From Candidatus Sphingomonas colombiensis (GTDB taxonomy: Bacteria > Pseudomonadota > Alphaproteobacteria > Sphingomonadales > Sphingomonadaceae), in contig CP119315.1 of assembly GCA_029202845.1 (NCBI GenBank), positions 3,441,001 through 3,505,000 of the forward strand: DNA of 64,000 nucleotides, read 5' to 3'. This document shows positions 38,232 through 47,165 of the stretch, piece after piece. The stretch's first letter is position 1, and each line of letters starts with the position of its first letter. Below the pieces are notes generated by a model, which worked only from the letters and a program-made list of their open reading frames with translations, did not search any database and was not told the origin of the DNA. The translations under genes and the position numbers were made by a program.

Positions 38232-38978
38232 TCAGTCGCGCTGGCCCATGAAGGACAGCAGGAACTGGAACATGTTGATGAAATCAAGATACAGCGACAG
38301 CGCGCCCATGATCACGGCCTTGCCCATCATGTCCGTGCCGGCGACGTAAGCGTACATGCTCTTGATCCGCTGGGTATCATAAGCCGTGAGGCCAGCGAAC
38401 AGCAGCACGCCGACGGCACTGATCACCATCGCCATCGCAGGCGACTTGAACCACAGGTTGAGCAGCGAGGCGACGATGATGCCCACCACGCCCATGATCA
38501 TGAAGGTGCCCAAACCCGACAGATCACGCTTCGTCGAATAGCCATAGAGGCTGAGCGACAGGAACGCGACGGCGGTCGCGAAGAAGGTGATCGCGATCGA
38601 CGTGCCCGTATAAACGAGGAAGATCGTCGACATCGACACGCCCATCACGGCGGCGAAGGCAAAGAAGATCGCCTGCGCAGCGCCGGTCGACAGGCGGTTA
38701 AGCCCGAAATTCAGCACCAGCACGAAGGCGAGCGGCGAGAACATCACCAGATATTTCAGGATGCCGGGCGCCATGAACACCTGCGCGGCCAGACTGTCGC
38801 GGCCACCGCTGGCGAACAGCAGCGCCACGATCCCGGTCAACAGCACGCCAGAGGCCATGTAGTTGTACACCGAGAGCATGTAAGACCGGAGACCCGCGTC
38901 ATACGCAGCGCTCCGCGTATCGGCGGCGCTCGACCCGAACGGGGCGGCGGTCGGCCGGGGGTCGGACCAGTTAGCCAT
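38232..38978 (-). CDS. Bax inhibitor-1/YccA family membrane protein
   Basis: A 248-residue protein from ATG 38978. Seven hydrophobic segments follow a 35-residue soluble N-terminus, and the YccA/BI-1 features TAYDTQRIKSMY and LSLYLDFINMFQFLLSF near the end are present, containing the conserved Asp pair. Members of the family are calcium-leak or protease-modulating inner-membrane proteins. The longer reading frame upstream is not supported because the conserved start is here. Terminator at 38169-38199. Confidence 0.9.
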   Translation of the reverse strand: MANWSDPRPTAAPFGSSAADTRSAAYDAGLRSYMLSVYNYMASGVLLTGIVALLFASGGRDSLAAQVFMAPGILKYLVMFSPLAFVLVLNFGLNRLSTGAAQAIFFAFAAVMGVSMSTIFLVYTGTSIAITFFATAVAFLSLSLYGYSTKRDLSGLGTFMIMGVVGIIVASLLNLWFKSPAMAMVISAVGVLLFAGLTAYDTQRIKSMYAYVAGTDMMGKAVIMGALSLYLDFINMFQFLLSFMGQRD

Positions 38979-39100
38979 TGTCAGTTCGCTCCTTTGTCCG
39001 GCAATGAACGATGCCGGTACTGCCGAAATATTGCCCGTGCGGGCGAAATTTTCAAGCGAACCGCCCGGAAGCAATCTTTCGTTACAAAAAGGTTCGTCCG

Positions 39101-39646
39101 ATGCACCGTCTGTTCGTTGCCCTGCGCCCGCCAGCCGTGATCCGCGCCGCGCTCGCGCAAATGATGAACGGGGTGCCGGGCGCGCGATGGCAGGCCGATG
39201 CGCAACTCCATCTGACATTGCGCTTCATCGGTGAGGTCGAACGCCCGCTCGCGGAGGAGATCGCGTTGGCGATCAGCGCTGTCGCCGCCCCGGCTCCGGT
39301 CGTTTCGCTCGCCGCGGTGGGGCAGTTCGACAAGCGTGGGCGCACCGATGCCTTGTGGGCGGGCCTCACCCCGCACGAGGCGCTCGGGGCGCTGCATCGC
39401 AAGGTGGATCATGCGCTGGTGCGGCTCGGACTGGAACCGGAACGGCGCGCCTATCTGCCGCACATCACGCTCGCCCGGTTGCCGCGCAGTGCGGGGCATG
39501 GCCCGGCACTCGAACGCTGGATCGCCGATCACGCGACGCTTTCCAGTGCGCCATTCGCGATGGCCGACCTGATCCTCTACGAAAGCAGCCTTGGTCACGC
39601 CGGGGCGAGCTATGTGCCGATAGTGCGTCACCCGCTCGTCGGCTGA
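39101..39646 (+). CDS. thpR: RNA 2',3'-cyclic phosphodiesterase
   Basis: A 181-residue 2H phosphoesterase from ATG 39101. The two catalytic motifs are HLTL (H37, T39) and HITL (H121, T123). The N-terminus RLFVALRPP is the family start. It opens 2',3'-cyclic phosphates in RNA ends. This is the host counterpart of the 2H domain in the prophage portal protein, but the two are not closely similar. It overlaps the convergent RNB gene by 19 bases. Confidence 0.9.
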   Translation: MHRLFVALRPPAVIRAALAQMMNGVPGARWQADAQLHLTLRFIGEVERPLAEEIALAISAVAAPAPVVSLAAVGQFDKRGRTDALWAGLTPHEALGALHRKVDHALVRLGLEPERRAYLPHITLARLPRSAGHGPALERWIADHATLSSAPFAMADLILYESSLGHAGASYVPIVRHPLVG

Positions 39647-41040
39647 GCCCCGCTCGGGGCGATACGCGAGAAACGCAGCGAGCGACGCTCGGGGTCGGCG
39701 TCGTCGAGTTGCACCTTGATCGTGTCTCCCGGCTCGCCCGTATCGGTCGTCACGCGGGCCACCACCGGGCGATCGCGTAGCTGGATGCGCGCGCCGCGAT
39801 CGTCGCGATCGAGGATCACCGCGTCGAACGCCTGCCCCTCCTGTCCGTGGAGCATCACCGCTTCCGCCATGTCGATCACCGCGCGATCGATCGCGCCGGC
39901 GATCGAGCCGGAATGCGCCATCACCGCCGGCAGTTTGGGGAAAGCGGCGGCAACGAAATCGGGCACCGCCTTGCCGTTGGCGATCGCCAGCGCCGCCTGC
40001 ACGACATAGCGGTCCGCGAGGCGGCGCAATGGCGCGGTGGCGTGGGCATAGGTCGCCGCGACCGCCGCATGCCATGGCACCACGCCAGGCTGGTACGGCG
40101 CGTAGCTCGCCCCCTCACCCGCCCGGCGGATCGCGATCATCATCGCTGCCTGACGGGGATCATGCCCATCGAGGCCACGCTGAAAATCGGCAAGCGACTT
40201 ATCCGCCGGCCACGCGATGCCCAGCGCCGCCGCCGCGTTGCGCAGCCGCGCGACCGCGCGCGCATCCGGCCCCGGCATGACGCGGAACAGCCCGGTGTGA
40301 TGCGCGAGCATCGCATCGGCCACCGCGAGATTGGTGGCGAGCGACATGGCAGCGTTCTGATCTTCCGACGCCTCGCGCGGGCGGAAGCGCAATTGCAGCC
40401 GGCCGTCGCCGTTATGCGTCAGTTCCTGCTCCGGCGGATCGACCCGCGCGGCACCGCGCCGATCCTCCGCCGCCATGATGCGCGCCGATAGATCGGCGAA
40501 CCCGGCCGGCAGATCGGCCGGCTGCACCGTTTCATAAGCGAGCTTCGCCCGGCTGCGGATCACCGCGCGCTCCACGCCGTCCAGTGACGCCGCTCCGTCA
40601 GGCGCGATGCGCACCGCGAAGATCACCGCCGGCCGATCGCCATTCGGCAACAGGCTCGCGGCCGCCTCACCCAGCGCCGGGGGATAGAGCGCCGCCTTGC
40701 CGTCTGGCAGGTACAGCGACTCCCCGCGCCGCCATGCCTCAATATCCAGTGCGCCGCCCTCGTCGACGAACCAGGCCACGTCGGCGATGGCATAGCGCAG
40801 CAGCAGCTCGCTCCCGGCAACTTCGATCGCGAACGCCTGATCGAGATCAGTCGATGTCGCGGGATCGAGCGTGACGAACGGGATAGCCGTGCGATCGACA
40901 TGCGCCGTGGGCATGCGCTTCGCCGCCTCATCGGCCGCTGCCAGTACCTGCGGGGGAAAGCCCGTGGGCACATCATATTGCGCCCGGATCGCCGCGAGGC
41001 CATCGGTCAGCGCGCGATCGGGATCGAGCAAGGTCTTCAT
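39628..41040 (-). CDS. RNB-domain ribonuclease (RNase II/R family)
   Basis: A 470-residue protein from ATG 41040. The RNB active site is visible as TLDPATSTDLDQAF with D59, D65 and D67, and later APLRRLADRYV, which contains the conserved Arg pair. It is shorter than full RNase R (about 800 residues) and lacks clear N-terminal cold-shock domains, so it belongs to the compact RNB proteins found in alphaproteobacteria. A short C-terminal S1-like region may remain. It should degrade RNA 3' to 5'. Confidence 0.85.
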   Translation of the reverse strand: MKTLLDPDRALTDGLAAIRAQYDVPTGFPPQVLAAADEAAKRMPTAHVDRTAIPFVTLDPATSTDLDQAFAIEVAGSELLLRYAIADVAWFVDEGGALDIEAWRRGESLYLPDGKAALYPPALGEAAASLLPNGDRPAVIFAVRIAPDGAASLDGVERAVIRSRAKLAYETVQPADLPAGFADLSARIMAAEDRRGAARVDPPEQELTHNGDGRLQLRFRPREASEDQNAAMSLATNLAVADAMLAHHTGLFRVMPGPDARAVARLRNAAAALGIAWPADKSLADFQRGLDGHDPRQAAMMIAIRRAGEGASYAPYQPGVVPWHAAVAATYAHATAPLRRLADRYVVQAALAIANGKAVPDFVAAAFPKLPAVMAHSGSIAGAIDRAVIDMAEAVMLHGQEGQAFDAVILDRDDRGARIQLRDRPVVARVTTDTGEPGDTIKVQLDDADPERRSLRFSRIAPSGAQPTSG

Positions 41041-41122
41041 CACGCACAGATTATCGGCGGGTGGCGGCGCTGTCGATCATCTCGCTGTGGCCCCCGATGA
41101 GCCGTCGTGCGATGGACGAGCC

Positions 41123-42307
41123 ATGGCCAGTCCCTTCCTCCTGCCGGTCGCCGAGGCGCAAGCACGGCTGATCGCGCTCGCGCCAACCATCGCCACCGAA
41201 AGCGTGCCGCTGCTCTCCGCCGCCGGGCGCTATCTGCGCGAGCCGGTGATCGCGCGCCGCACCCAGCCCGAGGCGGATCTGTCTGCGATGGATGGCTATG
41301 CGATCCGTTTCGACGACATGCCCGGCCCATGGCGCGTAATCGGGGAGAGCGCGGCAGGCCATGGCTTCGACGGATCGATTGCCATCAGCGAGGCCGTACG
41401 CATCTTCACCGGCGCGCCGCTGCCCCCCGGCGCGGACACGGTGCTGGTGCAAGAGGAAGCCGCGCGCGAGGGCGAAGCGCTTCATCTCGCCGGCGAAGGG
41501 CCACCCCATCGGACACGGAATGTCAGGCCGCGCGGGCTCGATTTCCACGCAGGTGACACGCTGGCCGCCCGCGGCGATGCGCTGACGGCCGCGCGACTTG
41601 CGCTTATCGCAACCGGCGGCGCGCGCGCGGTGACCGTCACCCGCCCCGTGCGCATCGCGCTCGCCGCGACAGGGGATGAGCTGGTCGAACCCGGCGGCGA
41701 CGCGTCCGGATTGCCCGAATCGAACCGGCTGATGCTCCGCGCGATGCTGGAAGGGCTTCCGGTCGAGTTCGTCGATCTCGGCATCCTGCCCGATCGGCTG
41801 GAGGTGTTGCGCGATGCCTTTGCCGCCGTCACGGCGGATATATTGGTGACGACCGGGGGCGCCTCGGTTGGCGATCACGATCTGGTTCGTCCCGCGCTGG
41901 AAGCGGCCGGGGCGGCGATCGATTTCTGGCGCATCGCACTTCGCCCCGGCAAGCCGATGATGGCGGGACGAAGAGGCGATTGCATGGTGATCGGCCTGCC
42001 AGGCAATCCGGTGTCCGCGTTCGTCACCGGCCTGCTGTTCGTGCGCCCGCTCGCTGCGGCGATCGCTGGCGCGCGCGATCCGTTGCCGCGCATCACCCGC
42101 GCGATATTGGGAGAGCCACTGCCAACAAACGGCGACCGCACCGACTATATCCGCGCGGAACTGCGCGACGGCCTGCTCTATGCCGCCGCGATCCAGGACA
42201 GCTCGATGCTGGCAACGCTGGCGCGCGCGAACTGCCTGATCGTGCGCGAACCATATGCGCCGGCGGCGCGCACGGGCGAATCGGCGGAAATCCTCGTCAT
42301 CGCTTGA
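41123..42307 (+). CDS. moeA: Molybdopterin molybdotransferase
   Basis: A 394-residue MoeA from ATG 41123. Family motifs include DLSAMDGYAI, IFTGAPLPPGADTV, ATGDELVEPG, TTGGASVGDHDLV and GLPGNPVSAFV. It inserts molybdate into adenylylated molybdopterin. Its stop lies just upstream of the lexA operator, and the pair moeA-lexA is usual in this lineage. The next genes form no obvious molybdenum operon, so its partners are elsewhere. Confidence 0.9.
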   Translation: MASPFLLPVAEAQARLIALAPTIATESVPLLSAAGRYLREPVIARRTQPEADLSAMDGYAIRFDDMPGPWRVIGESAAGHGFDGSIAISEAVRIFTGAPLPPGADTVLVQEEAAREGEALHLAGEGPPHRTRNVRPRGLDFHAGDTLAARGDALTAARLALIATGGARAVTVTRPVRIALAATGDELVEPGGDASGLPESNRLMLRAMLEGLPVEFVDLGILPDRLEVLRDAFAAVTADILVTTGGASVGDHDLVRPALEAAGAAIDFWRIALRPGKPMMAGRRGDCMVIGLPGNPVSAFVTGLLFVRPLAAAIAGARDPLPRITRAILGEPLPTNGDRTDYIRAELRDGLLYAAAIQDSSMLATLARANCLIVREPYAPAARTGESAEILVIA

Positions 42308-42320
42308 CCCGCCCTTAATT

Positions 42321-42346
42321 GTTCCGTAAAGGTTCCGCGTCTGTTC
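42321..42346 (+). promoter_or_regulatory. Tandem LexA boxes at lexA (three GTTC half-sites)
   Basis: GTTC at 42321, 42332 and 42343 are spaced by exactly seven bases each, giving two overlapping GTTC-N7-GTTC sites. They end 18 bases before the lexA ATG and provide autoregulation. They define the host LexA motif that matches the two prophage sites at 25910 and 26613. Confidence 0.85.
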
Positions 42347-42363
42347 GCCTGCGGAGGATCGCG

Positions 42364-43032
42364 ATGCTTACGAAGAAGCAGCATGAGCTGATCTGTTTCA
42401 TCCATGATCGCCTCGCCGAAAGCGGCGTGTCTCCTTCGTTCGAGGAAATGAAGGACGCGCTGGAGCTGAAATCCAAGTCCGGCGTCCATCGGCTGATCAG
42501 CGCGTTGGAAGAACGCGGTTTCCTGCGCCGTCTGCCCAATCGCGCGCGCGCGCTGGAAGTGGTGAAGATGCCGGAGCGCATCGAGCCGCGCAGGCCCGCC
42601 ACCGCGCAACCGCAGCCGGCACGCCGCTCTATGCCGGAACCGGCGAACGACGTGGTCGAAATTCCGCTTCACGGGCGGATCGCCGCCGGCATGCCGATCG
42701 AGGCATTCGAGGGATCGACCTCGCTTCCGGTGCCGGCCGCGCTGCTGGGATCCGGCGAGCATTTCGCGCTGGAAGTGGCGGGTGATTCGATGGTCGAGGC
42801 GGGAATTCTCGATGGCGATTACGCACTCATCCGCCGCACCGAGACCGCGCGCGACGGCGAGATCGTCGTGGCGCTGATCGACGATAGCGAGGCGACGCTC
42901 AAATATTTCCGCCGCGAGGGCGCGATGGTCCGGCTCGACCCGGCCAACCGCAGCTATGATCCGCAGCGCTACGCCCCCGCGCAGGTGCGGGTGCAGGGCA
43001 AGCTCGCCGGCCTGCTGCGGCGCTACGACTGA
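42364..43032 (+). CDS. lexA: LexA repressor, SOS response regulator
   Basis: A 222-residue LexA from ATG 42364 (GGAG upstream). The N-terminal winged helix (residues 1-65) starts LTKKQHELICFIHDRL. The self-cleavage Ala108-Gly109 lies in GRIAAGMP, the catalytic Ser142 in AGDSMVEAGI and Lys180 in EATLKYF. Autocleavage is stimulated by RecA filaments. It binds GTTC-N7-GTTC sites, three half-sites of which precede this gene. Two prophage promoters carry the same site. Confidence 0.95.
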   Translation: MLTKKQHELICFIHDRLAESGVSPSFEEMKDALELKSKSGVHRLISALEERGFLRRLPNRARALEVVKMPERIEPRRPATAQPQPARRSMPEPANDVVEIPLHGRIAAGMPIEAFEGSTSLPVPAALLGSGEHFALEVAGDSMVEAGILDGDYALIRRTETARDGEIVVALIDDSEATLKYFRREGAMVRLDPANRSYDPQRYAPAQVRVQGKLAGLLRRYD

Positions 43033-43063
43033 TCCGGCCGGAGCGGCCGGGGGAACGCTCACG

Positions 43064-43480
43064 ATGAGTATTTTCGATCGCTTTCCCAAGCCCCCGTGCG
43101 CTGAAACACTCGGCTGGACATTGTTGAGCGCCGATCCCGCCACCGGCGCGGTGCGGATCGCGTTCGAGGCGCATCGCGGCTTCTGCAATCCCGGCGGCAA
43201 TATCCAGGGCGGTTTCCTTGCCGCGATGCTCGATGACACGCTGGGGCCGACCGTTCTCGTGAAAACCGATGGCGCGGCTTATTGCGCGACGATCGAACTC
43301 AGCACGCGATTCCTCGCGCCCGCCCGGCCCGGCCGGCTGATCGGTGAAGGCCGGCTGGTGCAACTAGGCAAGACGATCGCGTTTCTCGAAGGCGAATTGC
43401 GCGATGCCGATGGGCGGATCATCGCCTCTGCGAGCGCGTCCGCACGCGTGGTGCCGGCTGCCGGGCTAGCGCGAACCTAG
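43064..43480 (+). CDS. PaaI-family thioesterase
   Basis: A 138-residue hotdog-fold protein from ATG 43064. The family pattern GNIQGGFLAAMLDDTLGPTV is in the middle, with the catalytic Asp in LDDTLG, and STRFLAPARPGRL follows. It likely hydrolyses acyl- or phenylacetyl-type CoA thioesters. No acyl-CoA pathway genes are adjacent. It overlaps the convergent comEC by 15 bases. Identity of the substrate is unknown. Confidence 0.8.
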   Translation: MSIFDRFPKPPCAETLGWTLLSADPATGAVRIAFEAHRGFCNPGGNIQGGFLAAMLDDTLGPTVLVKTDGAAYCATIELSTRFLAPARPGRLIGEGRLVQLGKTIAFLEGELRDADGRIIASASASARVVPAAGLART

Positions 43481-45688
43481 CGGTACGCGCTTTGGGGGCT
43501 CGCTGGTGAGTGGAACCGGGATTGCGCGAGGATCACCATATCGAAGCGCAGGTCGCCGGGTTCGCGATGGCACGGTGGTGGCCGCCGCGACCCATGGGTG
43601 GCGGTCGCCCAGCTTGCGTACCGTGACGATCTTCCCCACCGCGAGGCTCAATGCGACACCGCCGGTCTTCTCCAGCGTCGGGCGATCGAGCAGCAGCCAG
43701 CGAGGGGCACAGGCGCGCGGCAGGCGGCGGTCACTGATCACGATATCGACCGCGCGGCACGCCGCGACCATCTCCTCCCATGGCGGCAGATAGCCGCTGC
43801 GCGTCGCGAGGATTCGCCACTCTCGACCACCCGTCACCCGCGTCATCACGCACGCGTCCCGGCTGCATTGGGCATCGGGCTGCTCCGAAAGGAGCAACGG
43901 ATCATCCTCAAACCCGGCATTTTCCGCGAGCATTCCGCGCACATACTCCCCCGTGCGATCGCGCAGCACCGCGAGATCGCCGCGCACGGTGCGGATCGCG
44001 ACATGCCGCCCGTCGCCAGTGAGGAGCAGGTCCGGCGCGGGCGTTGCCAACGCCCAGCCAGCACCGATCGCCAGCGGCACGAAACCCAATCGCCGCCACC
44101 GCGTCCGCCACAATGCGAGCCACAATCCGCCCGCCGCCATCAATGCATAAGCGCCACCGGGCATGGCGGGCAGCGCGGTGACCGATCCCGGTGCGGCGAC
44201 GGTGGTGCGCGCGATCCAAAGCAACAGCGCGAGCGCCTTGCCGGCCAGCCACCACAGCGGCGCGCCCAGCCCAACCGCATCGAACAGCAACGCCAAAGCC
44301 TCCAGTGGCATGACGACGAGCGTGGTGAGCGGGATCGCGGCGATATTCGCCACCGCGCCGTAAATCCCCGCACGGTGAAAGTGATAAATAGCGATAGGCA
44401 TCAGCGCGAATTCGATCACCAGCCCGGTGAGCAACAGCGATCCACCGTTGCGCAACAATCGCGCGATCCAGCCCTCCTCGCGCGTCATGAACCAGCGCCG
44501 GATCGCAGGATGTTCGTGCAACGCGACGATCGTCGTCACCGCCGCGAACGAAAGCTGGAAGCTCGGCCCGACCAGAGTTTCGGGCCACAGCAGGAGGACG
44601 ACGAAGGCGCCGGTCGCGACCAGCCGTAAGGTCACCGCCTCACGCCCCAGCGCCATCGCAGTCAACACCAGCAGCGCGGCGACGCAACTGCGGATCGTGG
44701 GGACTTGGGCGCCGGTTAGGAAAGTGTAGCCGATTGCGGCGAGCGCGCCGACCGCGCCGGCCAACAATGGTACGCGCCCGCTCAGCGCCAATCGCGTGTT
44801 CAGCGCAAACAGCCGCGACGCAAGCAGCATCGCGATTCCCACCGCCGCGGAGACATGCAGCCCGCTGACCGCAAGCAGATGCGCCAGCCCGGATCGGCGC
44901 ATCGCCTCCGCATCCGCATCGGCGATCGCGCTGGTATCGCCGGTCGCGAGCGCCGCCGCGATGCCGCCGGCGCTACCTTCCACCCGTTGATGGATGTGGC
45001 GCGACAAGCGCACGCGCAGCGCCTCCGCATTGCGCTCACCCGACAGGATCGAGACCGGCGCCAGCCCCCGCCCCGTCGCACCCAGACTGTCGAACCATGC
45101 CGCACGTTCGAAATCATAGGCGCCCGGCACCGCCGGTGGCGCGGGCGGCATCAATCGCGCGCGCATCGCGACGATCGCACCGGGAGCGATCCCGGCGGGC
45201 GAATCGGCCTCGGCCAGATTGACGCGAATCCGGGTCGGCGCATTTTCCGGCACACGATCGAGCCAACGCGTCGGCGCGAGCGTCAGCCGCACCAGCGCGC
45301 GCGCCGGGAGCGGCTGCGCCCGCTCCACCCGCGCTTCGAACCGCACCACCGTGGCGCGGGGCAACACGGGCGCCGCCGCCCGCTCCGCCCGCCACCAGAT
45401 CAGCGCGACTCCCGCCGCGAGCGCAAAACCGCCGACAGCGATGCACCTTCCGAGCCGGCCGCCCGCCTGAAACGCGATCGCGAAGGTGGCGATCGCCGCA
45501 GCCAGCAGAATCGCGATCGTCCAGGAGCGCGGATCGGGCAACGCGAACCACAGGATAACGCCCGCGCCAAGAAACACCGGCAGCCACAGCACGAGCTGAT
45601 CGCGCTCCGCCTCCAGCCATTGTTCAATGGCGAAGGTTTGAAGCCGCATCGGGCGCGTGCTAGGGGCGCCCCCGGCTACACTGGCCAT
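43466..45688 (-). CDS. comEC: ComEC/Rec2-family DNA uptake channel
   Basis: A 740-residue polytopic membrane protein; ATG 45688 is used, with 45649 an alternative. The N-terminal DUF4131 region with two or three membrane segments and an OB-like domain is followed by the competence domain (SGLAHLLAVSGLHVSAAVG at the channel start, then ten membrane segments). The C-terminal beta-lactamase-like domain is short and degenerate (VIRTVRGDLAVL), lacking the zinc His motifs. ComEC carries single-stranded DNA into the cytoplasm during transformation. Convergent overlap with the thioesterase. Confidence 0.85.
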   Translation of the reverse strand: MASVAGGAPSTRPMRLQTFAIEQWLEAERDQLVLWLPVFLGAGVILWFALPDPRSWTIAILLAAAIATFAIAFQAGGRLGRCIAVGGFALAAGVALIWWRAERAAAPVLPRATVVRFEARVERAQPLPARALVRLTLAPTRWLDRVPENAPTRIRVNLAEADSPAGIAPGAIVAMRARLMPPAPPAVPGAYDFERAAWFDSLGATGRGLAPVSILSGERNAEALRVRLSRHIHQRVEGSAGGIAAALATGDTSAIADADAEAMRRSGLAHLLAVSGLHVSAAVGIAMLLASRLFALNTRLALSGRVPLLAGAVGALAAIGYTFLTGAQVPTIRSCVAALLVLTAMALGREAVTLRLVATGAFVVLLLWPETLVGPSFQLSFAAVTTIVALHEHPAIRRWFMTREEGWIARLLRNGGSLLLTGLVIEFALMPIAIYHFHRAGIYGAVANIAAIPLTTLVVMPLEALALLFDAVGLGAPLWWLAGKALALLLWIARTTVAAPGSVTALPAMPGGAYALMAAGGLWLALWRTRWRRLGFVPLAIGAGWALATPAPDLLLTGDGRHVAIRTVRGDLAVLRDRTGEYVRGMLAENAGFEDDPLLLSEQPDAQCSRDACVMTRVTGGREWRILATRSGYLPPWEEMVAACRAVDIVISDRRLPRACAPRWLLLDRPTLEKTGGVALSLAVGKIVTVRKLGDRHPWVAAATTVPSRTRRPALRYGDPRAIPVPLTSEPPKRVPLGSR

Positions 45689-45754
45689 GTCACAATTCAG
45701 TTTGGGAGCAAGCGCGCTTGAGCGCAACCACCGATCCCGCCGCAGGGAGCGCGC

Positions 45755-47146
45755 GTGACACCTCCGTCGTCACTCGTTTCGCCCCCTTCCCCCACCGGCT
45801 TCCTTCATCTGGGCGGCGCGCGCACCGCGCTGTTCAACCTGCTTTACGCGCGCCATCACGGCGGCAAATTCCTGCTGCGCATCGAGGATACCGATCGCGC
45901 ACGCTCGACCCAACCGGCGATCGACGCGATCCTCAACGGGTTGCGCTGGCTGGGCCTCGACTGGGACGGCGACGCCGTTTTCCAGTTCGCCCGCGTGGCA
46001 CGCCATGCCGAAGTGGCCGAGGCGATGGTGGCGGGCGGCAACGCCTATCGCTGCTATCTGACGCCGGACGAATTGACGCAGATGCGCGCCGAGGCCGAAG
46101 CCGCGAAGAAGCCGCTGCGCATCCGTTCGCCGTGGCGTGACAAGGTGCCCAACGATCCGGCCGCGCCGCACGTTATCCGCCTGAAGGCGCCGCTCGACGG
46201 CGCAACGACGATCCATGATCTCGTGCAGGGCGAAGTGACGGTGCAGAACGCCGAACTGGACGATCTGGTGCTCGTCCGTTCCGATGGCACGCCGACCTAT
46301 ATGCTCGCGGTGGTGGTCGACGATCACGATATGGGCGTGACCCATGTGATCCGCGGCGACGACCATCTCAACAACGCCTTCCGCCAATTGCCGATCTATC
46401 GCGCGATGGCGTGGCCCGAGCCGACCTATGCGCATATCCCGCTGATCCACGGCGCGGACGGCGCGAAGCTCTCCAAGCGTCACGGCGCGGTGGGGATCGA
46501 GGCATATCGCGACGAACTGGGCATCCTGCCCGAGGCGCTCGACAATTATCTGATGCGGCTCGGCTGGGGGCACGGCGATGCGGAGATCATCAGCCGCGAA
46601 CAGGCGGTTGAATGGTTCGATCTCGCCAATGTCGGCAAATCGCCCTCGCGCTTCGACCTGAAGAAGCTGGAGCATCTGAACGGCCATTATATTCGCGAGT
46701 CGGATGACGCGCGACTCGCTGCGCTGGTTGCGGGGCGGCTGGGGCTGGCGGAGGGCGATCCGCATCGCGATCTTCTGGTCCGCGCGATGCCGTCGCTGAA
46801 GCCGCGCGCCGCGAATCTCAACGAACTGACTGACAATACCGCGTTCCTGTTCGCCGTCCGGCCGCTGACGATCGACGACAATGCGCAGCCTTTGCTGGAG
46901 GGCGATGCTCCGGCTTTGCTCTCGCAGTTGCACGCCGCTCTTGACGCGCTGCACAACTGGGATACGGAGGCCCTCGAAGATGCGGTACGGCAAGTGGCCG
47001 AGGCAGCGGGCGTAAAGCTCGGCCAGGTCGCACAGCCGCTCCGTGTGGCTCTCACCGGTCGCAAGACCTCGCCAGGGATCTTCGACGTGCTGGCCCTGTT
47101 GGGCCGGGAAGAAAGCCTGGCGCGGATCGCAGACCATATGCGTTGA
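45755..47146 (+). CDS. gltX: Glutamyl-tRNA synthetase with apparent frameshift near the start
   Basis: A 463-residue reading frame containing the class I motifs HLGG in SPTGFLHLGGARTALFNL and KLSKRHGAV. It charges tRNA-Glu and in most alphaproteobacteria also tRNA-Gln. The expected conserved N-terminus VVTRFAPSPTG is split: VVTRFAP lies in another frame running from TTG 45718, and SPTG in this frame. Deleting one T at 45787-45788 would fuse them. Either a sequence error exists or the gene restarts at GTG 45755 and lacks the Arg that contacts glutamate. The true gene is probably 45718-47146. Confidence 0.85.
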   Translation: MTPPSSLVSPPSPTGFLHLGGARTALFNLLYARHHGGKFLLRIEDTDRARSTQPAIDAILNGLRWLGLDWDGDAVFQFARVARHAEVAEAMVAGGNAYRCYLTPDELTQMRAEAEAAKKPLRIRSPWRDKVPNDPAAPHVIRLKAPLDGATTIHDLVQGEVTVQNAELDDLVLVRSDGTPTYMLAVVVDDHDMGVTHVIRGDDHLNNAFRQLPIYRAMAWPEPTYAHIPLIHGADGAKLSKRHGAVGIEAYRDELGILPEALDNYLMRLGWGHGDAEIISREQAVEWFDLANVGKSPSRFDLKKLEHLNGHYIRESDDARLAALVAGRLGLAEGDPHRDLLVRAMPSLKPRAANLNELTDNTAFLFAVRPLTIDDNAQPLLEGDAPALLSQLHAALDALHNWDTEALEDAVRQVAEAAGVKLGQVAQPLRVALTGRKTSPGIFDVLALLGREESLARIADHMR

Positions 47147-47165
47147 CGCCGGGGAAGGAGAACAT

